A DNA stretch of 64,000 bases from Chamaecyparis obtusa (GCA_027943335.1 BSBK01000525.1:1117001-1181000); one strand, 5' to 3'. Numbered from the stretch's first letter, positions 33,895 to 46,420 are shown. Notes: generated by a model from the sequence alone, not told the origin. Numbers and translations: made by a program.

Positions 33895-34640
33895 AATGAT
33901 AAGAAGAATGAGGAAAATATAATAAAACAAAGAAATAAGAAGGCTGGTGGGAAAATAAATTTGTCAGATTTATCTACTGAGGCCCCAACCTTTGACATGA
34001 GACATGCTTTGTCTTAGATGAAAGTATCAATCCCTTTATTGGAGATGTTGAAAATAAAGGAGCATAAAGTAGCAACTTTGGCTCTAATTAATGAGCAAGA
34101 GAACTTTCCTACTGTGACATAAAATAATTTATCAATAGAAGAACCTGAGATAACCAAAGGAATTTCTAATTTTTGTGTTGGGAATATTGTAACTCAAGAA
34201 CCTTCCTCTATTGACCCTTTTTATGTCACTCTAATTGTGAATAATTTACTACTAAAGAACTATATGATAGATTCTGGTGCTACAACAACAATGATACCCT
34301 ACCATGTAATGAAAGAATTGGGACTTCAAGTTGACACTTCTAATGGTAGATGTTATGCCATGGACAATAGGGTAGTTCCTTTAGTAGAGACCTTAGTTGG
34401 AATATAGGTGAAAATTGTTGCATTTCCTGAGGCCACTTGTAAAATGGATGTTCTTGTAGTTGATACTAAACCCCATTATGGTATGCTACTATCTAGACAC
34501 TGGGCAATAGCAGTAGGAGGAAAGTTACAATTAGATTTGTCTTATGCTACTATTTCTATGAGTGGTACTGAGGTAAAGTTGTACAGAGAACCTCATTCAT
34601 CAGTTATGATTGAGATGGTAGCCCTTGAGGATCTAAATTG
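33895..34640 (+). pseudogene. pol: Tat-A aspartic protease
   Basis: The active site is YMIDSGATTTMIP with D-S-G-A at 34270-34281, followed by hydrophobic strands and the second flap-like block VDTKPHYGMLLSRHWA (34460-34510), where LLSR corresponds to the usual ILLGRPW. A TAG at 34405-34407 interrupts the domain. Protease would cut the Gag-Pol polyprotein in the particle. Confidence 0.8.
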
Positions 34641-34735
34641 TTTTGTAGATATTGATATGAATAACTTCATGATTGAGGAAGTGGTGCCTCAATTAAAAAA
34701 TACTGACCCAATTGTTGATGAGTTTCTTTTAGAAC

Positions 34736-35484
34736 AAGATGGATTATGGCAATTATATTTTGATGGTGGATGCTCTAAAGAAGGCTCAGGACCTAGTATT
34801 TTGCTAATATCCCCATCAGGTATTACTTTTAATTATTCCTTTCTGCTGACTTTCCAATGCACAAATAACACTACTGAATATGAGGCTCTAATATTGGGAT
34901 TAGATATTGCAGTAAAACATGGTATAAAATGTTTAAAAGTTTATGGAGATTCCCAATTAATCATTGCTCAGATTAGAGAACAATATGTTGCTAAGGATGA
35001 AAGACTCAAGTCGTATAAATATGTTGTTTGGGATAGAATTGAATTTTTTTATGCTTTCAATATTTTATGGGTAGAAAGATCAAAAAATATTATGGTAGAC
35101 TTCCTTGAAAATGTTGCATTGAAAGGAAATTATGTAACCCTTACTGGAGTATCAAAAGTGGAAGTGAAAAGTAAACCTACTGTCCCTGATAATATCTACA
35201 ATTGGAAAGTCTTTGAAGATGATAGTGACATCTTAAGGTTTATCCAGGGTTTGGATCAGTATGATGGTCAGCATATTGATTTTGATGATTACCAAGAAGT
35301 GGTAAATGGGAAGGATTATGTTATGGGAAATGATATTGTTCAACTACCTTCAAACCATATCCCCAAGGGTTTAGTTGAGTTGGAAGGGATGTTCAAAATA
35401 AATGACAATCACATGTCCCAGAAGTCCAATGCCAAAGTTGAAGACTTAGAGGAAATAAACCTAGGGTTAGAAAATTCCCCATAG
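34736..35484 (+). pseudogene. pol: Additional RNase H domain of Tat-A, placed before RT
   Basis: LWQLYFDGGCSKEGSG opens an RNase H fold; acidic residues expected at the active site are visible: D in YFDGG, E in TTEYEALILGL, D in VYGDSQLI and D in NIMVDFLE. The same type of domain occurs in Tat-B at 46743-47036 (LYFDGSYTSHGSG, AEYEALISGL, FGDSQLIIKQV). Here it is in one frame with protease and upstream of RT, while in Tat-B and in described Tat elements it follows the classical RNase H. A region with NHIPKGLVELEGMF leads on to RT. Confidence 0.85.
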
Positions 35485-36930
35485 ATTGTCTACATTAGAA
35501 AAATTCTTAGTAGGGAAGTGAGAAATAATTTAATCGGGCTGCTCAAGAAATATAAACATGTTTTTTCTTGGTCATATGATGATCTCAAGGCCTACAGGAT
35601 AGATTTATTTCAACATGAAATTCCTTTAAAGGAAGACACTAAACCTTTTAGGTAGAAGAAAAGGCCTATTAATCCCTTATTGGACACCAAAATGCAAACT
35701 GAGTTAACCAAGTTAAGAGATGTAGGCATAATTGAACCCATAAGACACTCATCTTGGGTTTCAAACCTAGTAACAAATAGGAAAAAGAGTGGTGACATAA
35801 GGCTATGTGTTGACTTTAGGAATTTGATTGTTGCTTCACTCAAAGATAATTATGGACTACCTAATATGGAAGCCATGCTTCATAAGGTAACTGGCTGTGA
35901 TTTGTTGTCCATGATGGATGGATTCTCAGGATATAACCAGGTCCTTGTCAAAGAATCAGAGCAGTTCAAGACAACATTTACTACCCCTTAGGGGACATAT
36001 GTGTATGTCAGGATGCCTTTCAGTCTGAAAAATGCTAGAGAAACTTTTAAAAGGGCAATGGATGTAGCTTTTAAAGACCTTATTAATGTTCTCATGGTTG
36101 TGTACCAAAATGATTTGACTACATATTCAAAGAAAGCTAAGGATCATTGTAATCATTTAGAAAAGGTCCTAACTAAAGCTTTAGAGTATGGTATTTCTTT
36201 CAATCCTAAAAAATGTCACTTTGTTGTTACTAAGGGAAACCTATTAGGCCATATAGTGTCTAAAGAAGGAGTGAGGATTGATCCTAAGAGAGTAGAAGCT
36301 ATTAAGAGGGTCCCTACTCCAAAGAATCTCAAAGGTGTGTAGTCTTTCCTTGGACAAATAAATTTTGTCAAAAGATTTATTGAAAACTTTGTTGAATTGG
36401 TAAAGCCCACTATTAAGTTACTAAAGAAGGATGCAAAGTTCACTTGGGATCAACGGGCATAATAAGCTTTTGGGAAGATAAAGAAAACAATTCAAGAATC
36501 TCTTGTTCTAACATCTCTTGATTATTCCAATCCTTTCTCTCTTTTCTCTTTTGCTTCCTTTCACACCATTGTTGTAGTTTTGTTACAGAAGGATGATGAG
36601 GGATTTGAACATCCCATTTATTTTTTTAGTAAGTCTTTGCACTCAGTAGAATTGAACTATGACCTAATGAAAAAACAAGCTTATGCTCTGGTAAAAGCTA
36701 TCAAAACATTTAGACCATACTTGGTATGTGCTAAAGTGAATACATATGTCCCTCATGCTACAATAAAAGATATTCTAGCATAGAGTGAGGTTCCAGGAAA
36801 AAGATGCAAATGGATCAATAGAATCTAGGAGTTTGATCTAGAACTTCACATCACTAAACTTGTCAGAGGACTAGGTCTTGCAAAGTTGATCACTAAAGAA
36901 AATATGGATCTGATTCAAGTCAACAATGTT
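35485..36930 (+). pseudogene. pol: Tat-A reverse transcriptase and RNase H, catalytic motif damaged
   Basis: Ty3-type RT: FRNLIVASLKDNYGLPNM, LLSMMDGFSGYNQVLV, KTTFTTP (a stop follows where W is usual), YVRMPFSLKNARETF, then YQND at 36103-36114 where YVDD is expected, so the first catalytic Asp has become Asn. KKCHFVVTKGNLLGHIVSKEGV and RFIENFVELVKP follow. RNase H is recognised by HPIYFFSKSLHSVELNYDLMKK (36607-36680), a diverged form of the Ty3 domain. Stops at 35482, 35653, 35989, 36340, 36460 and others. It copied element RNA to DNA; inactive now. Confidence 0.88.
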
Positions 36931-38229
36931 GATGACATTGGAAGAAATGTTACTAGCATTGAAATGCAGCCTTGGTACACCAATATAGTATTTTTTCTCA
37001 AAGATTTTGTTTTCCCTAAGGGCCTCAATGATAACCAAAGAAGGAGTTTAAAATTACAAGCCCAGAGATATGTATTATTGTAAGGTGATTTGTATTGGAA
37101 GGACAATAATGGTATCTTGCTGCTATGTTTAGATAAAGGACAATCTGAGAAGATCCTAAAAGAGACGCACTCTGGAATGTGTGGAGGACACCATTTAGCT
37201 AGGTCAACTGCTCATAAAACATTGAGGGATGGATACTACTGGCTGATGTTATTCAAAGATACCCATAAATTTGTTAGAAAATGTGAACCATGCCAGAGGT
37301 TCTCAAATAAATTGAAGTTTTCAGGAGCATTAATGTTAAATCCTATTGTGGTAGAAGCTCCTTTTGCTATGTGGGGTATTGATTTCATTGGAGAGTTTAC
37401 TAAGAAATCTAGTGGAGGTCACAATTGGATAATTATAGCTACTGATTATTTTACCAAGTGGATTGAAGCAATCCCAACAAAGAAAGCTACAAGTATAGTG
37501 GTCATTGATTTTTTGATGGATAATATTATCACAAAATTTTGTGTTCCTTTCAAGATAGTGATGGATAATGCCATGAGTTTCAGATCACAAGAATTCAAGG
37601 ATTTCTATCTAGAAATAGGCATAGTAATGTCATTTTCTTCTCCTTATCATCCACAAGCTAATGGGCAAGCAGAATCAAGCAATAAAAGTATCTTGCAGAT
37701 TTTGAAAAAGACCTAAAAAAAGAATAAGAGAACTTGGCACTCTAAGCTTAAGTTGGCCTTATGGGCAGATATAATCATAGAAAAAAGGGCCACAAGAAAA
37801 TCTCCCTTTGAGATGGTGTATGGTATAAGATCAAGGTTACCTATAAACAATTTATTGTCTATTTACAAATTTATACAAGAAGAAGATCTAGAAATGTCTG
37901 ATCCTCTAGAAGATAGAGTGCTCCAGTTTGTTGAATTGGATGAGACAAGAAGAGAAGGTCAAAATGAGAACATTAGATTGCAACAAAAGATGAAATACTT
38001 GTTTGATAAAAGGAAAACTGTTAGGAAATTTTAGCTTGAATATTTGGTCTTACAATGGAATGCAAGAAGTTAGGATAAGGGCAAGCACAAGAAATTTGAA
38101 TCACTATGGCTAGGTGCTTATATTATCCAGTGGATTCATGGGAAAGACTCTTATTTCCTAAAAAATATGGATGGTGAAGAATAGGAATTGCCAATGCATG
38201 GACAATTCCTGAAATTTTTCTTCAATTAA
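36931..38229 (+). pseudogene. pol: Tat-A integrase
   Basis: Zinc-binding HHCC region at 37160-37300 (HSGMCGGHHLARSTAHK, CEPCQRF), then the catalytic core D (WGIDFIGEF, near 37380), D (VMDNAMSF, near 37563) and E (NGQAESSNK, near 37672), spaced as in Ty3 integrases. The stop after KKT at 37714 and further stops at about 38032 and 38070 break it. The C-terminal region with SLWLGAYIIQW and QFLKFFFN ends at TAA 38227-38229, with no chromodomain. NA3 begins 14 bases later. Confidence 0.88.
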
Positions 38230-38243
38230 AATAACTTATATTA

Positions 38244-39893
38244 TATTAGTGATTTTCTTGCAGAACCTATATTAAACATGAAATCTTGATTCTATAACTC
38301 CAAATTCATGATTCTTGCAAGTAAAATGGCTAATTGATAAGAAAGTACATTCCTTCTTCTTCTTCGAGCTCCATAGACCTAGGCGGGTGTACCTATTTAG
38401 AGGCTCACTACTTCACAATGAATATTACAATGGATCAAGGATATAAATCCTTCTTCTCTTCGAACCCAGAGGCTCAGGAAGGATAACCTAATGGTTTTCT
38501 TCTTCAAAGAAATTAACATACACCATTATATTCATAGAATGTAAGACATAACCATTCAAGCCCTCAAATAGAAATCTAAAAGTTATTTGAATAATTGATT
38601 GATTGTGAAACATTACTAGCTAAGTTCAGACTAGTGCCTTGTCTATTGGGTAGCAGAGTCATACAAATGAAACACACACAACAAATCTAAATGAAAATTA
38701 GTTAAAAGCCAAGAAAAATTCCTTATAGATCTCTCTTCTCTCTCACACACTCTGAACATCAAATTTGAATGTAACTAAAACCCTCTGAGACTATCTGTGA
38801 TATTTACCTTTTCCTCGAAAAGAACTCAACAACATAACTCACAATTTACCTTGTAAATCAGTGCATTGTAATGCCTTGCAAACACAATACACAAGAATTT
38901 AAAGCATACACAAGAAGACATAGTAGAATGTAGCAAAGGGCTTCAACTGCATTTTATTTGTCCTTATTGCTTTAGTACATTGAATGAACTTTGAGACTCA
39001 ACAAAAACTAGAACCAGAAGCCAAACCTAGACATGTAATATTGATTCAACAACCAACATTTACAAAGAGAAGAAAATAGAATATAAAGGCCAAGAAGAAG
39101 GTTTTAGATCTTTCCGGGAAACACCATTTGTCCTCTTTGCCCTAAAAGATTTTGAGCTGAGTCACTCTTTCTACATGCTGCTCCAAAAAACATGATTCTA
39201 CACTCAAAATACTCACAAAATCAGAATCCTCATTTGAATACCTTTCCAATGATATATGATACTTGCTATTTAGCCTCTAGGAGCTGCCCGTGACATGCAT
39301 TTGAAAATCTAGTTTACATTAGAATGATTTATTTTGCAATGTTCTGCTTGTAATTTTCAATAGTTTGTGCATGAATATTTATGCTTGCACATAAATTTTG
39401 CATTTTATTCATTTTATCTGCACAGACATACCATATTTTTCCACTTGGCACCAAAATTATGGGGTCCACCACTCAATTTATTCCTCTAGCCAAGGGGCCC
39501 ACCAATGGGTCTCTTGGTTCTTTCTTCAAAAGTTTGCATAGACTTCCTTACTTGCCATAGAATAGGCTCTTCAACTCACTGCCAAGATTCTTGCTATTTT
39601 TAATTATGCATGGGGGCTTCCAAACACAATGCACAAATCCTCCTCTGTAATTATGCATAGCCTCATATTGCATTTATCTTTTATTTTCAATCTACACATA
39701 CTCTTCATGAGGCTGCTTTAGATTGGAAATTACACCTGCCAAGTATATTGTTTTTAAAAATGTTCTCTTACCTCCTTTATGCTCTTTTATATGTTTTGGA
39801 CAAAATTCACTCTACGAGATCACAAACTATAGAGCATTATAAAATAAGTATTTTAATGAATTTTTTTTGTACTTATCCCATGAACATAGAAAA
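38244..39893 (-). repeat. 3' LTR of NA3 (left copy)
   Basis: Aligns base for base with 59449-61094 (for example TGATTTTCTTGCAGAACC against TGATTTTCTTGTAAAACC, and CCCATGAACATAG at both ends). The right copy is truncated, so the true inner end of this LTR may be further right. A pyrimidine tract at 40671-40705, purine-rich on the minus strand, is a candidate PPT, which would make the LTR about 2.4 kb (to ~40669). It contains no gene. Confidence 0.8.
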
Positions 39894-40874
39894 TCATAAC
39901 AAATGTAATGATGAGAAGATGCATATGCTTGTTAATGATCAATACAATCTTCATCTTTTCTTATTAGATTCATATGTATTGGAATCTTCCAACTTGCAGG
40001 TGCCAAATCCTTTGAATTTATGCTCTGTTCAAGCACTCTCATATGCAATTTCTTCACACATGTCACTCAATGAATTTTCCCCTTTCACACCCACATGGCC
40101 CAAGAAGTTTCATGCCTAAATTCATTAGAATGTTCTAAGTGTGGATCAACCACTAACTTGATATAGATATCAATTGGTCACCAACCACGCATCTCTGAAA
40201 AAGACTATTCTGAAGCTTTCTAAAAATGGAGACGTAAATACACACAAAACTAACTTTGGTTTTACCTTTGTAAAAATATCAAACCATGTCTTGAAGCTTA
40301 GCCACTAATCCTAGTAGTAGATTTACATGAATGTAGCGCAAAGAAACAACTCTTATCTCAAAAAAATCATCTGATACAAAGTTACCAACCTCTGAAGATG
40401 ACTATTCAGTAGATTTTATTCTGTCCAACACTAGAAATTTACATAAATCGCTCTTGATCTTGACATTGAAAACCAATGAAAAGAGACCCATACAGTCTGA
40501 TCCTTTGAACATAGATTCACTTCCACATAGGGATCTTGAATCTTCAACTAATTTTCTTGCATTTTTTAGTCGCAATAGTGGCTCTAAGTGTGGACACATG
40601 CCCAATGCAAGCATGCAGAGAACTTCAGAATCTCATGGTAGAAGCAGACCACCCCAAAACTTCAAATCAAATTTTATCTCTTCTCTTTACTCTCTTCTCA
40701 AACTGGGAACTTTTATTGAAAACCAAACACTGCACAACTGAAAACAAAGCAACTATACAATCTGTACATTATTTACAAAATCCTCAAACCTTTTCACAAC
40801 TAAAAACAAAACTTGCCTCTATCAAAAATCTGATTTTCTTCTTGGCAAACAAATATCAGAATGAACATGCACTT
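39894..40874 (-). other. NA3 non-coding stretch, with candidate polypurine tract
   Basis: No sustained open frame on the minus strand. The tract ATTTTATCTCTTCTCTTTAC at 40671-40690, continuing as CTCTCTTCTC, is purine-rich on the minus strand and is the only good PPT candidate for NA3. Whether 39894-40669 is LTR or internal cannot be decided without an uninterrupted second copy. Confidence 0.5.
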
Positions 40875-42379
40875 CTACAGCTGCTGCTCAAACTCACAAG
40901 GAATCATAAAAATGAAAAATACCTTATTTGCAATTCCTTTCATTCCTTTAGAAATTATTCCATCGGAGTCATCATAAACAAAATTATGAAACTCATTCTT
41001 CACATTAGCAAATATCAGTAAATATGAACCGTGACAATAAGGAAATGCATCATCATAAGAAACATCAAACTCCACCTGCATTACCCCCTCATTAACTGGC
41101 TGATTTATAAAGAAGGTAAATGACTCATACTCACATAAACCATGAATACCAAAATCTGGAAAAACTTCAAAATGGAAAGACATATCAGCATGTTCCTCAA
41201 AACATAGATTGGAAACCTCTTCCACTTGCAAATTACCCACATGGTCACAAGAAGCCAGTTGATCAACATCATAGTCCTACTCACTACATGGAACAATGGA
41301 CTCATCAAATGCAACTTCACACTCAAAATCACTTTTAGCCCAAGAAGAGATACAATCTAATTTCTTATAGCATATTAACACTTTTTCAACATTAAAATCA
41401 AAATAAACCAATTTGGAAATTCAATGCATTCCTCAAATAATGGATTAACAACACCGTGTTTTTCTCCCATATGAACATGGTAAAAAAGAGATGGCTGATC
41501 CGTATCAATGTCCTCATCAAATGTATCATTAAGAAAAAATTTGAAGACATTAGTACCCAAGCTGTCATAATCACTTTCAGCATATGATTCAAAATCAGAG
41601 ATATCATTATAAATAGATTCAACACCTCTATCATTAGGAAAAGAAATGGATGACAAATTCATACCACCTTCTTCAACTAGAGGAGATGGGGAAAGACATC
41701 AATCACCCTCAAGTTTCTCATGATGTATAGGATTATCATTACATAAACAATTCATATGTTGAAGTGGATCATTATTAAATGAAGGGATTTCAACAACACA
41801 CTCATCTAGCACTTTACCCTTTGAGTGAAAAGACCCAACTAACTGATCTTCATTCTAATTTTCATTCATAATATCATGATAAAGTTGCCAGATAGTATCA
41901 TATTCCATCTCAAAAGGAAGACCCTCATTTACTATCCCTCTTTCCTTAAGTTTTGATACCAAATCCATTTCAAAATTCTTAAGACCAAACTCATTTGTAT
42001 CATGCAGATGTAAAAGATTATTTTCAGAATTGATGAAGATACTCTTACCTTCACATGCTGGTTTACATTTACTTCCACAAATGCTCTTATCTTCCCATGC
42101 TACACTATGCTCACATAATTACAATGAATCAACATTTCCCGATATATCATTCTCTTGTGAAACATAAGTTTCAGCATCCTCTTCATCCTCATAAGAGTGT
42201 AAAACACATACATCCTCTTCAGCATTCAAAACACTGTTAGTATCATTGCATCTAGGATCAAAATGATAGAGTATTTATGCTATAACTTTGTAAGGAAAAG
42301 ATTCACTTAGATAGTCACCATCATAAGTATTTGAAACATCATTTATTGTTGCAACTTCTTGGAAATATGTATTATTATC
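40875..42379 (-). pseudogene. NA3 Gag tail: long acidic, Asp/Glu/Ser-rich region
   Basis: On the minus strand one frame with few stops runs from 42379 leftward to about 41375 (VCVLHSYEDEEDAETYV, LVSKLKERGIVNEGLPFE, YNDISDFESYAESDYDS), then a second frame reaches 40875 (LQVEEVSNLCFEEHADMS). It is strongly acidic with no domain I recognise. It continues the Gag frame that stops at 58165, since Tat-B inserted between the two parts (TTATC/TTACC duplication). It could be a Gag extension or a separate product; function unknown. Confidence 0.65.
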
Positions 42380-43766
42380 TGTGGACAAGGCTTTCGAGGA
42401 TACCTATTTTGAAAAGAATCAAGCCAAACAAACATTAGATTTTAACCTAGCATGAAATCAATCCAAAACAAAGAAAACTCTAAACTAAGCCACCTCAGAT
42501 TGAGCTAAAACAGATGCGCCCATGCACTGTTTGATTTTCTCATTTAAAGGAATGTGGGTATGCTCTCAAAGCACTTGGAGCATCTTCCTAATGCAGATTT
42601 GGAGGATTTAAGCTTCATGAAAACCCCATAAATGGCACAATATTGGGTAGAACACCCAAAATTGCCCCTAAGGCTTCAAGAACTCAAGATTATGCAACTA
42701 ATATGATTAAGTAGATTTTCAAAGTCAAAATAGATGTGATATGATGCAGAAACAAGAAGTAAACTATGGTAATCCATTAGTCTTATATTTAAGATGAGCT
42801 AAAAATGCTTGAAAGTAACCTAAATTAAAATGATTATGCTAAGTCTAGAGCTAAATGAGCATGATAACAATACTTGAAATAAAAGGTGAATGGATATTTG
42901 CTCTTAGAAATGAGGAATACTTATAGGCTTTGGGAAGGAGGAATGAGTGGCCAAGATCAAAATCCTTAAGAGAGGTCAAGATTCATTCAAAGGGGAGCAC
43001 ATGGATTGTGCTAGTTCAGGGCCACCTCCTTGTGACAAGTGTCACAAGGGCATTGGGTTGAAAGATGGGAGGGATGTGCACAATTTGGGAAATGTGCCTA
43101 AGGTCAAAGGGTGTAAGAAAGGGGTGAGGGGCTTCTTAAATGCATCATAAATGCATGTAAGAGGGATAAGGAGGTTTTAAATGCATTTAATGCATGTAAA
43201 AGAAATTTTTGGAAGTTTGTTGACTTTGGGTTAAGCTTAGGAGTTGGTTGACCTTGGTTAGGGAATGTGATAGGATTAGAGGGGTGATTAGGATTAGGAT
43301 TAGGAAAGTTCTAGAAAAGTCTAGAGTTTTCCTAGAGTAAATTAGGAATTGAGGATTAATATTTAATCTTAATTAAATATTTTTGAGTTGAGATTAGGGT
43401 TAGGAAATGATGTGATTAGCCTTTAATCAAAATTAAAGAAGGATTAGAAGATTCTGGAAGAGGTTAGTGATCTTTAAGAATTTGGCAAGGTTTTGAGAAA
43501 AAATAAATAAATAATTTATTTTTTGGATTTTGGGCCAATTTATTAATTAAATAATTAATAAATAGGGGAATGATGTTTAAATAAGATTTAAACATTTTTG
43601 GGAGGGATTCCTTAATTAAATATTTTTAATTAAGATAATGGGATTTAATGACATAAAAATAAATAAATAAATTAAATAAATAATTAATTAGTAAATGATG
43701 ATGTCATTAGGGGTTTTTCAGAAAATAAAAATACTTTATTTTCTAAAAGATTTTTAGGTGTCTACA
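42380..43766 (-). repeat. 3' LTR of Tat-B (1387 bp)
   Basis: Pairs with 56778-58164 over its whole length, with identical length and scattered substitutions. AT-rich, with AATAAATAAAT-type runs near 43500-43690. A 67-codon frame (42947-43150) is also open in the other copy, but it shows no domain and its conservation follows from LTR identity. Confidence 0.92.
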
Positions 43767-43780
43767 TTTTTCCCCTCTTT
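43767..43780 (-). other. Polypurine tract of Tat-B
   Basis: TTTTTCCCCTCTTT on the plus strand, AAAGAGGGGAAAAA on the coding strand, lies directly upstream of the 3' LTR; position and composition fit a PPT for plus-strand priming. Confidence 0.82.
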
Positions 43781-45282
43781 GATGTGATGCCACAAGTGGC
43801 ATGGTGTCAAAGACAAGAAAATTAGATGCCCGAGGCTAGAATTTGGAGGAGTAAGGGGTTGTGCCCCCTCGAAAAAATAACGCAAGGAGTAAACGTTGTG
43901 GAATTTTCTCGAAAGATTACAAGGAAGCAAAGGAGGGACCTAGGAAGAAGGGGAGATAAATAACCAAGCTTCCAAGAGAAAAGATGAGTGAATGCAAGAT
44001 GAGAGGGAATGGAAAAATGCAGGATGCAGCTACATGAGAGATGCAAGATGCAAGATTAATCTATATGTTGTAAGATGCAGGGGATTTGAGGAAGCTCCAA
44101 GTGAAAATGTGGAGAGCACAACCTAGTTTAATATAGCAATGCTAGAGACCTACCAAGGATAATGGGATCACGAGGCCTTGTCACTAGTGTTGCATAGGAC
44201 GGATGTTGAAAAGACACGTAGGGTTTCCCCAGCATCACACATCAAACCCGAAAGAGGCATGGTGGAAATGATGCTGAAGAAACCACAAACAAATGACATT
44301 TCCCAAGTGCACCATGTAACCCAAAAGATCACATGTGAACCATGCAAGGTTCACATTTGACTAACTCACAGGCAGAAGAAAAAGATCAAAAGACCTTGCC
44401 CCAGATTATCCTCATTCACAACTCACCATGATATAAAAGATCATGGTGACTTTTAGTAGAAAACAATGAGAAGCCGTAAAATATTAACAAGATCCAAAGG
44501 ACAAAATCCAAGACCAAAATGAGAACTCCAAAAAGACATCCTTTGCCAAGGAGAGAGATTTGATGGGACTGATTGAGGGATGGTGGGAAGATTGGTCTGA
44601 ACATGTGGAAGGATACATCGACATGGACCTAGTGTGCTTGGCGGAAGATTAGGTCTGACAGGAGGAAGGATACATCCTCAAGGACCCGCTGATTGATGAG
44701 ATAATGAGTGTTGTTGGTCGCTGGGCAAATGATGAAGTCAAAGAATAATCACTGGGATCAAGAATAGTTGACAATTGATGTTGTTGAAGTACAAGGCTAG
44801 GTAGGACAAAGTGTTTTGATCAAATGCGGTGGTAGGACTGACAAGGACTATGTACAACAAGAGATGAGGATATGTACAATGGACGGGAAAAGATATACAA
44901 TGGATATGGACATAAGCTTAGGATTGGGGATGGGAAGATCTCGCTATCCAGGATATGGGACAAGATATGTGCAAGTGGGATTGTGGATTTTCTTAAGGAT
45001 TATGAAAAAAGAGGAATGTTGGGGGATGGTGAATGGGGATGGGGATGGTAGAAAAAGGACTGAGATAGTGGGATGGGGGGGATGGGATTTTGATAGATAA
45101 TGACTCAGTCCACTATGTATGGTGTTTTTTTGCTAGGTTTGCACCAACATACTTGTCCAAGGTGCTTGAATTGCCAAGTTTTCACCACTGGATGATTATT
45201 TTCTTTTCTTTTTTTGCTTTTTTTTTTTTTTTTTTTGTATTTTTTCTAATTTTTATGGATTTTTTGAATATGTAGATCTAGT
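43781..45282 (-). other. 3' non-coding region of Tat-B
   Basis: About 1.5 kb between integrase and the PPT with no coding sequence on the minus strand that I can support. A run of T with few interruptions at 45199-45255 is the most prominent simple sequence. Plus-strand frames here (for example 44816-45100) have biased composition and no domain. Confidence 0.6.
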
Positions 45283-46420
45283 TCAGGCATAGAACCTCTT
45301 CAAATGTATGATGTTGATTGGATCATTCAAAGGTTCCCCTTCTGGTGTAGATAACTGATAAGCTCCAGAGCCGAAGCATGTTGTGACAACATAGGGGCCC
45401 AGCCAAGTAGGCTCAAACTTGCCTTTCTTTACTTGATTTTCTTGGACTTGCTGATTTTCTTTGAGGACCATGTCACTGACCTGGAACTATCTAGGATGGA
45501 CCTTCTTGTTATAACTCCTTTTGAGTCAATTCTGGTATACAACCAGGTGATCATTTTCTTGCTATCTCTTTTCATCTAATAGGTCTAGTTGTGTGAGACG
45601 GGCCACACGATAGTCTTCATCAGTGGTGTAGTTCTTCATGGAGACTCGCAATGATGGGAGCTCAACCTCAATCAGCAGAATGGCTTAGGCACCATAGACA
45701 AGGGAATATGGGGTGGTTCCTATGGGAGTGCAATAAGAAGTATGGTAGGCCCAAAGGGCAGGATTGATTTGGAGGTGCCAGTCATGACCAGAGTCATTGA
45801 CAACCTTTTTGAGAATTTTCAAGATAATTTTATTGGTTGCCTCAGCTTGGCCATTTCCTTGAGGTAAATATGGACTGGAGAAATGGTGATGGATGTGGAG
45901 TCTAGCACATAGATTATCTACATGCTAGTTTTCAAAAGGTGTGCCATGGTCTATGAAGATGGTAGATGGTATGCCAAAGTGACAAATGATGTGGTAAAGG
46001 ATGAACTTGGATATTTGGATGCCAGTAGTGAGGGTGAGTGGAATCGCTTCAACCCATTTGGTAAAGTACTCTGTTGCAGTTATTATGTACTTGTGTCCAT
46101 CTGAGGAAAGGGGAGTGATTAAGCTGACAAGGTCAAAGCCCCAACATGAAAATGGCCAAGGTGGTGCAATGGGCTGAAAGTCTTGTGCTAGTGCATGAAT
46201 CAAAATTGCATGCTACTGACATGGTAAACATTTTCTGACAAACTCACAAGCATCATGTTCCATGGTTGGCCAATAATACCCAACTCAAAGAAACTACTTA
46301 GCTAGAACCATGCCACTTGTGTGGGCACCACAAATTCCAGTGTGGACCTCTTGTAAAGCCAGGATGGCCTCATTTGAATCTAAACACCTAGAGAGGATAT
46401 TGTGATACCCTCAACAATAA
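45283..46420 (-). pseudogene. pol: Tat-B integrase
   Basis: Read leftward: HHCC zinc region (EVHTGICGAHTSG, then CEFVRKCLPCQ, about 46360-46220), core D in CWGFDLVSLI (~46130), D in FIDHGTPFEN (~45945, DNG changed to DHG) and E in GNGQAEATNK (~45855). C-terminal part with FEPTWLGPYVVTTCFGSGAY and INIIHLKRFYA, ending at 45283. Several in-frame stops (for example near 46210 and 45925). Typical Tat integrase without chromodomain. Confidence 0.88.

Larger units (their letters stand above)
24250..38243 (+). mobile_element. Tat-A: Ty3/gypsy Tat/Ogre-like element, 3' end not in window
   Basis: A very long LTR (24250-31144), a PBS, gag, protease, an additional RNase H, RT, RNase H and integrase follow in order; integrase last is diagnostic for gypsy and an additional RNase H is known for the Tat lineage. 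There is no chromodomain after integrase. Coding ends at 38229 and 14 bases later the element is interrupted by NA3. No 3' LTR is visible; it is either beyond 64000 or lost. Inserted into the 3' LTR of the outer copia element. Confidence 0.82.

Noticed and set aside
42947..43150. 67-codon frame also present at 57345-57548
   Set aside because: Both copies lie in Tat-B LTRs, so identity follows from LTR origin; no domain and low-complexity composition.
43270..43320. GATTAGGATTAGGATTAGG run, telomere-like
   Set aside because: Only a few units, not the plant TTTAGGG motif, and it is present in both LTR copies of Tat-B.
44816..45100. 94-codon plus-strand frame in Tat-B 3' region
   Set aside because: Gly/Met/Asp-biased composition from GA-rich DNA, no domain and no support from context.
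45090..45275. Phe-rich frame
   Set aside because: It translates a poly-T stretch in the Tat-B 3' non-coding region.
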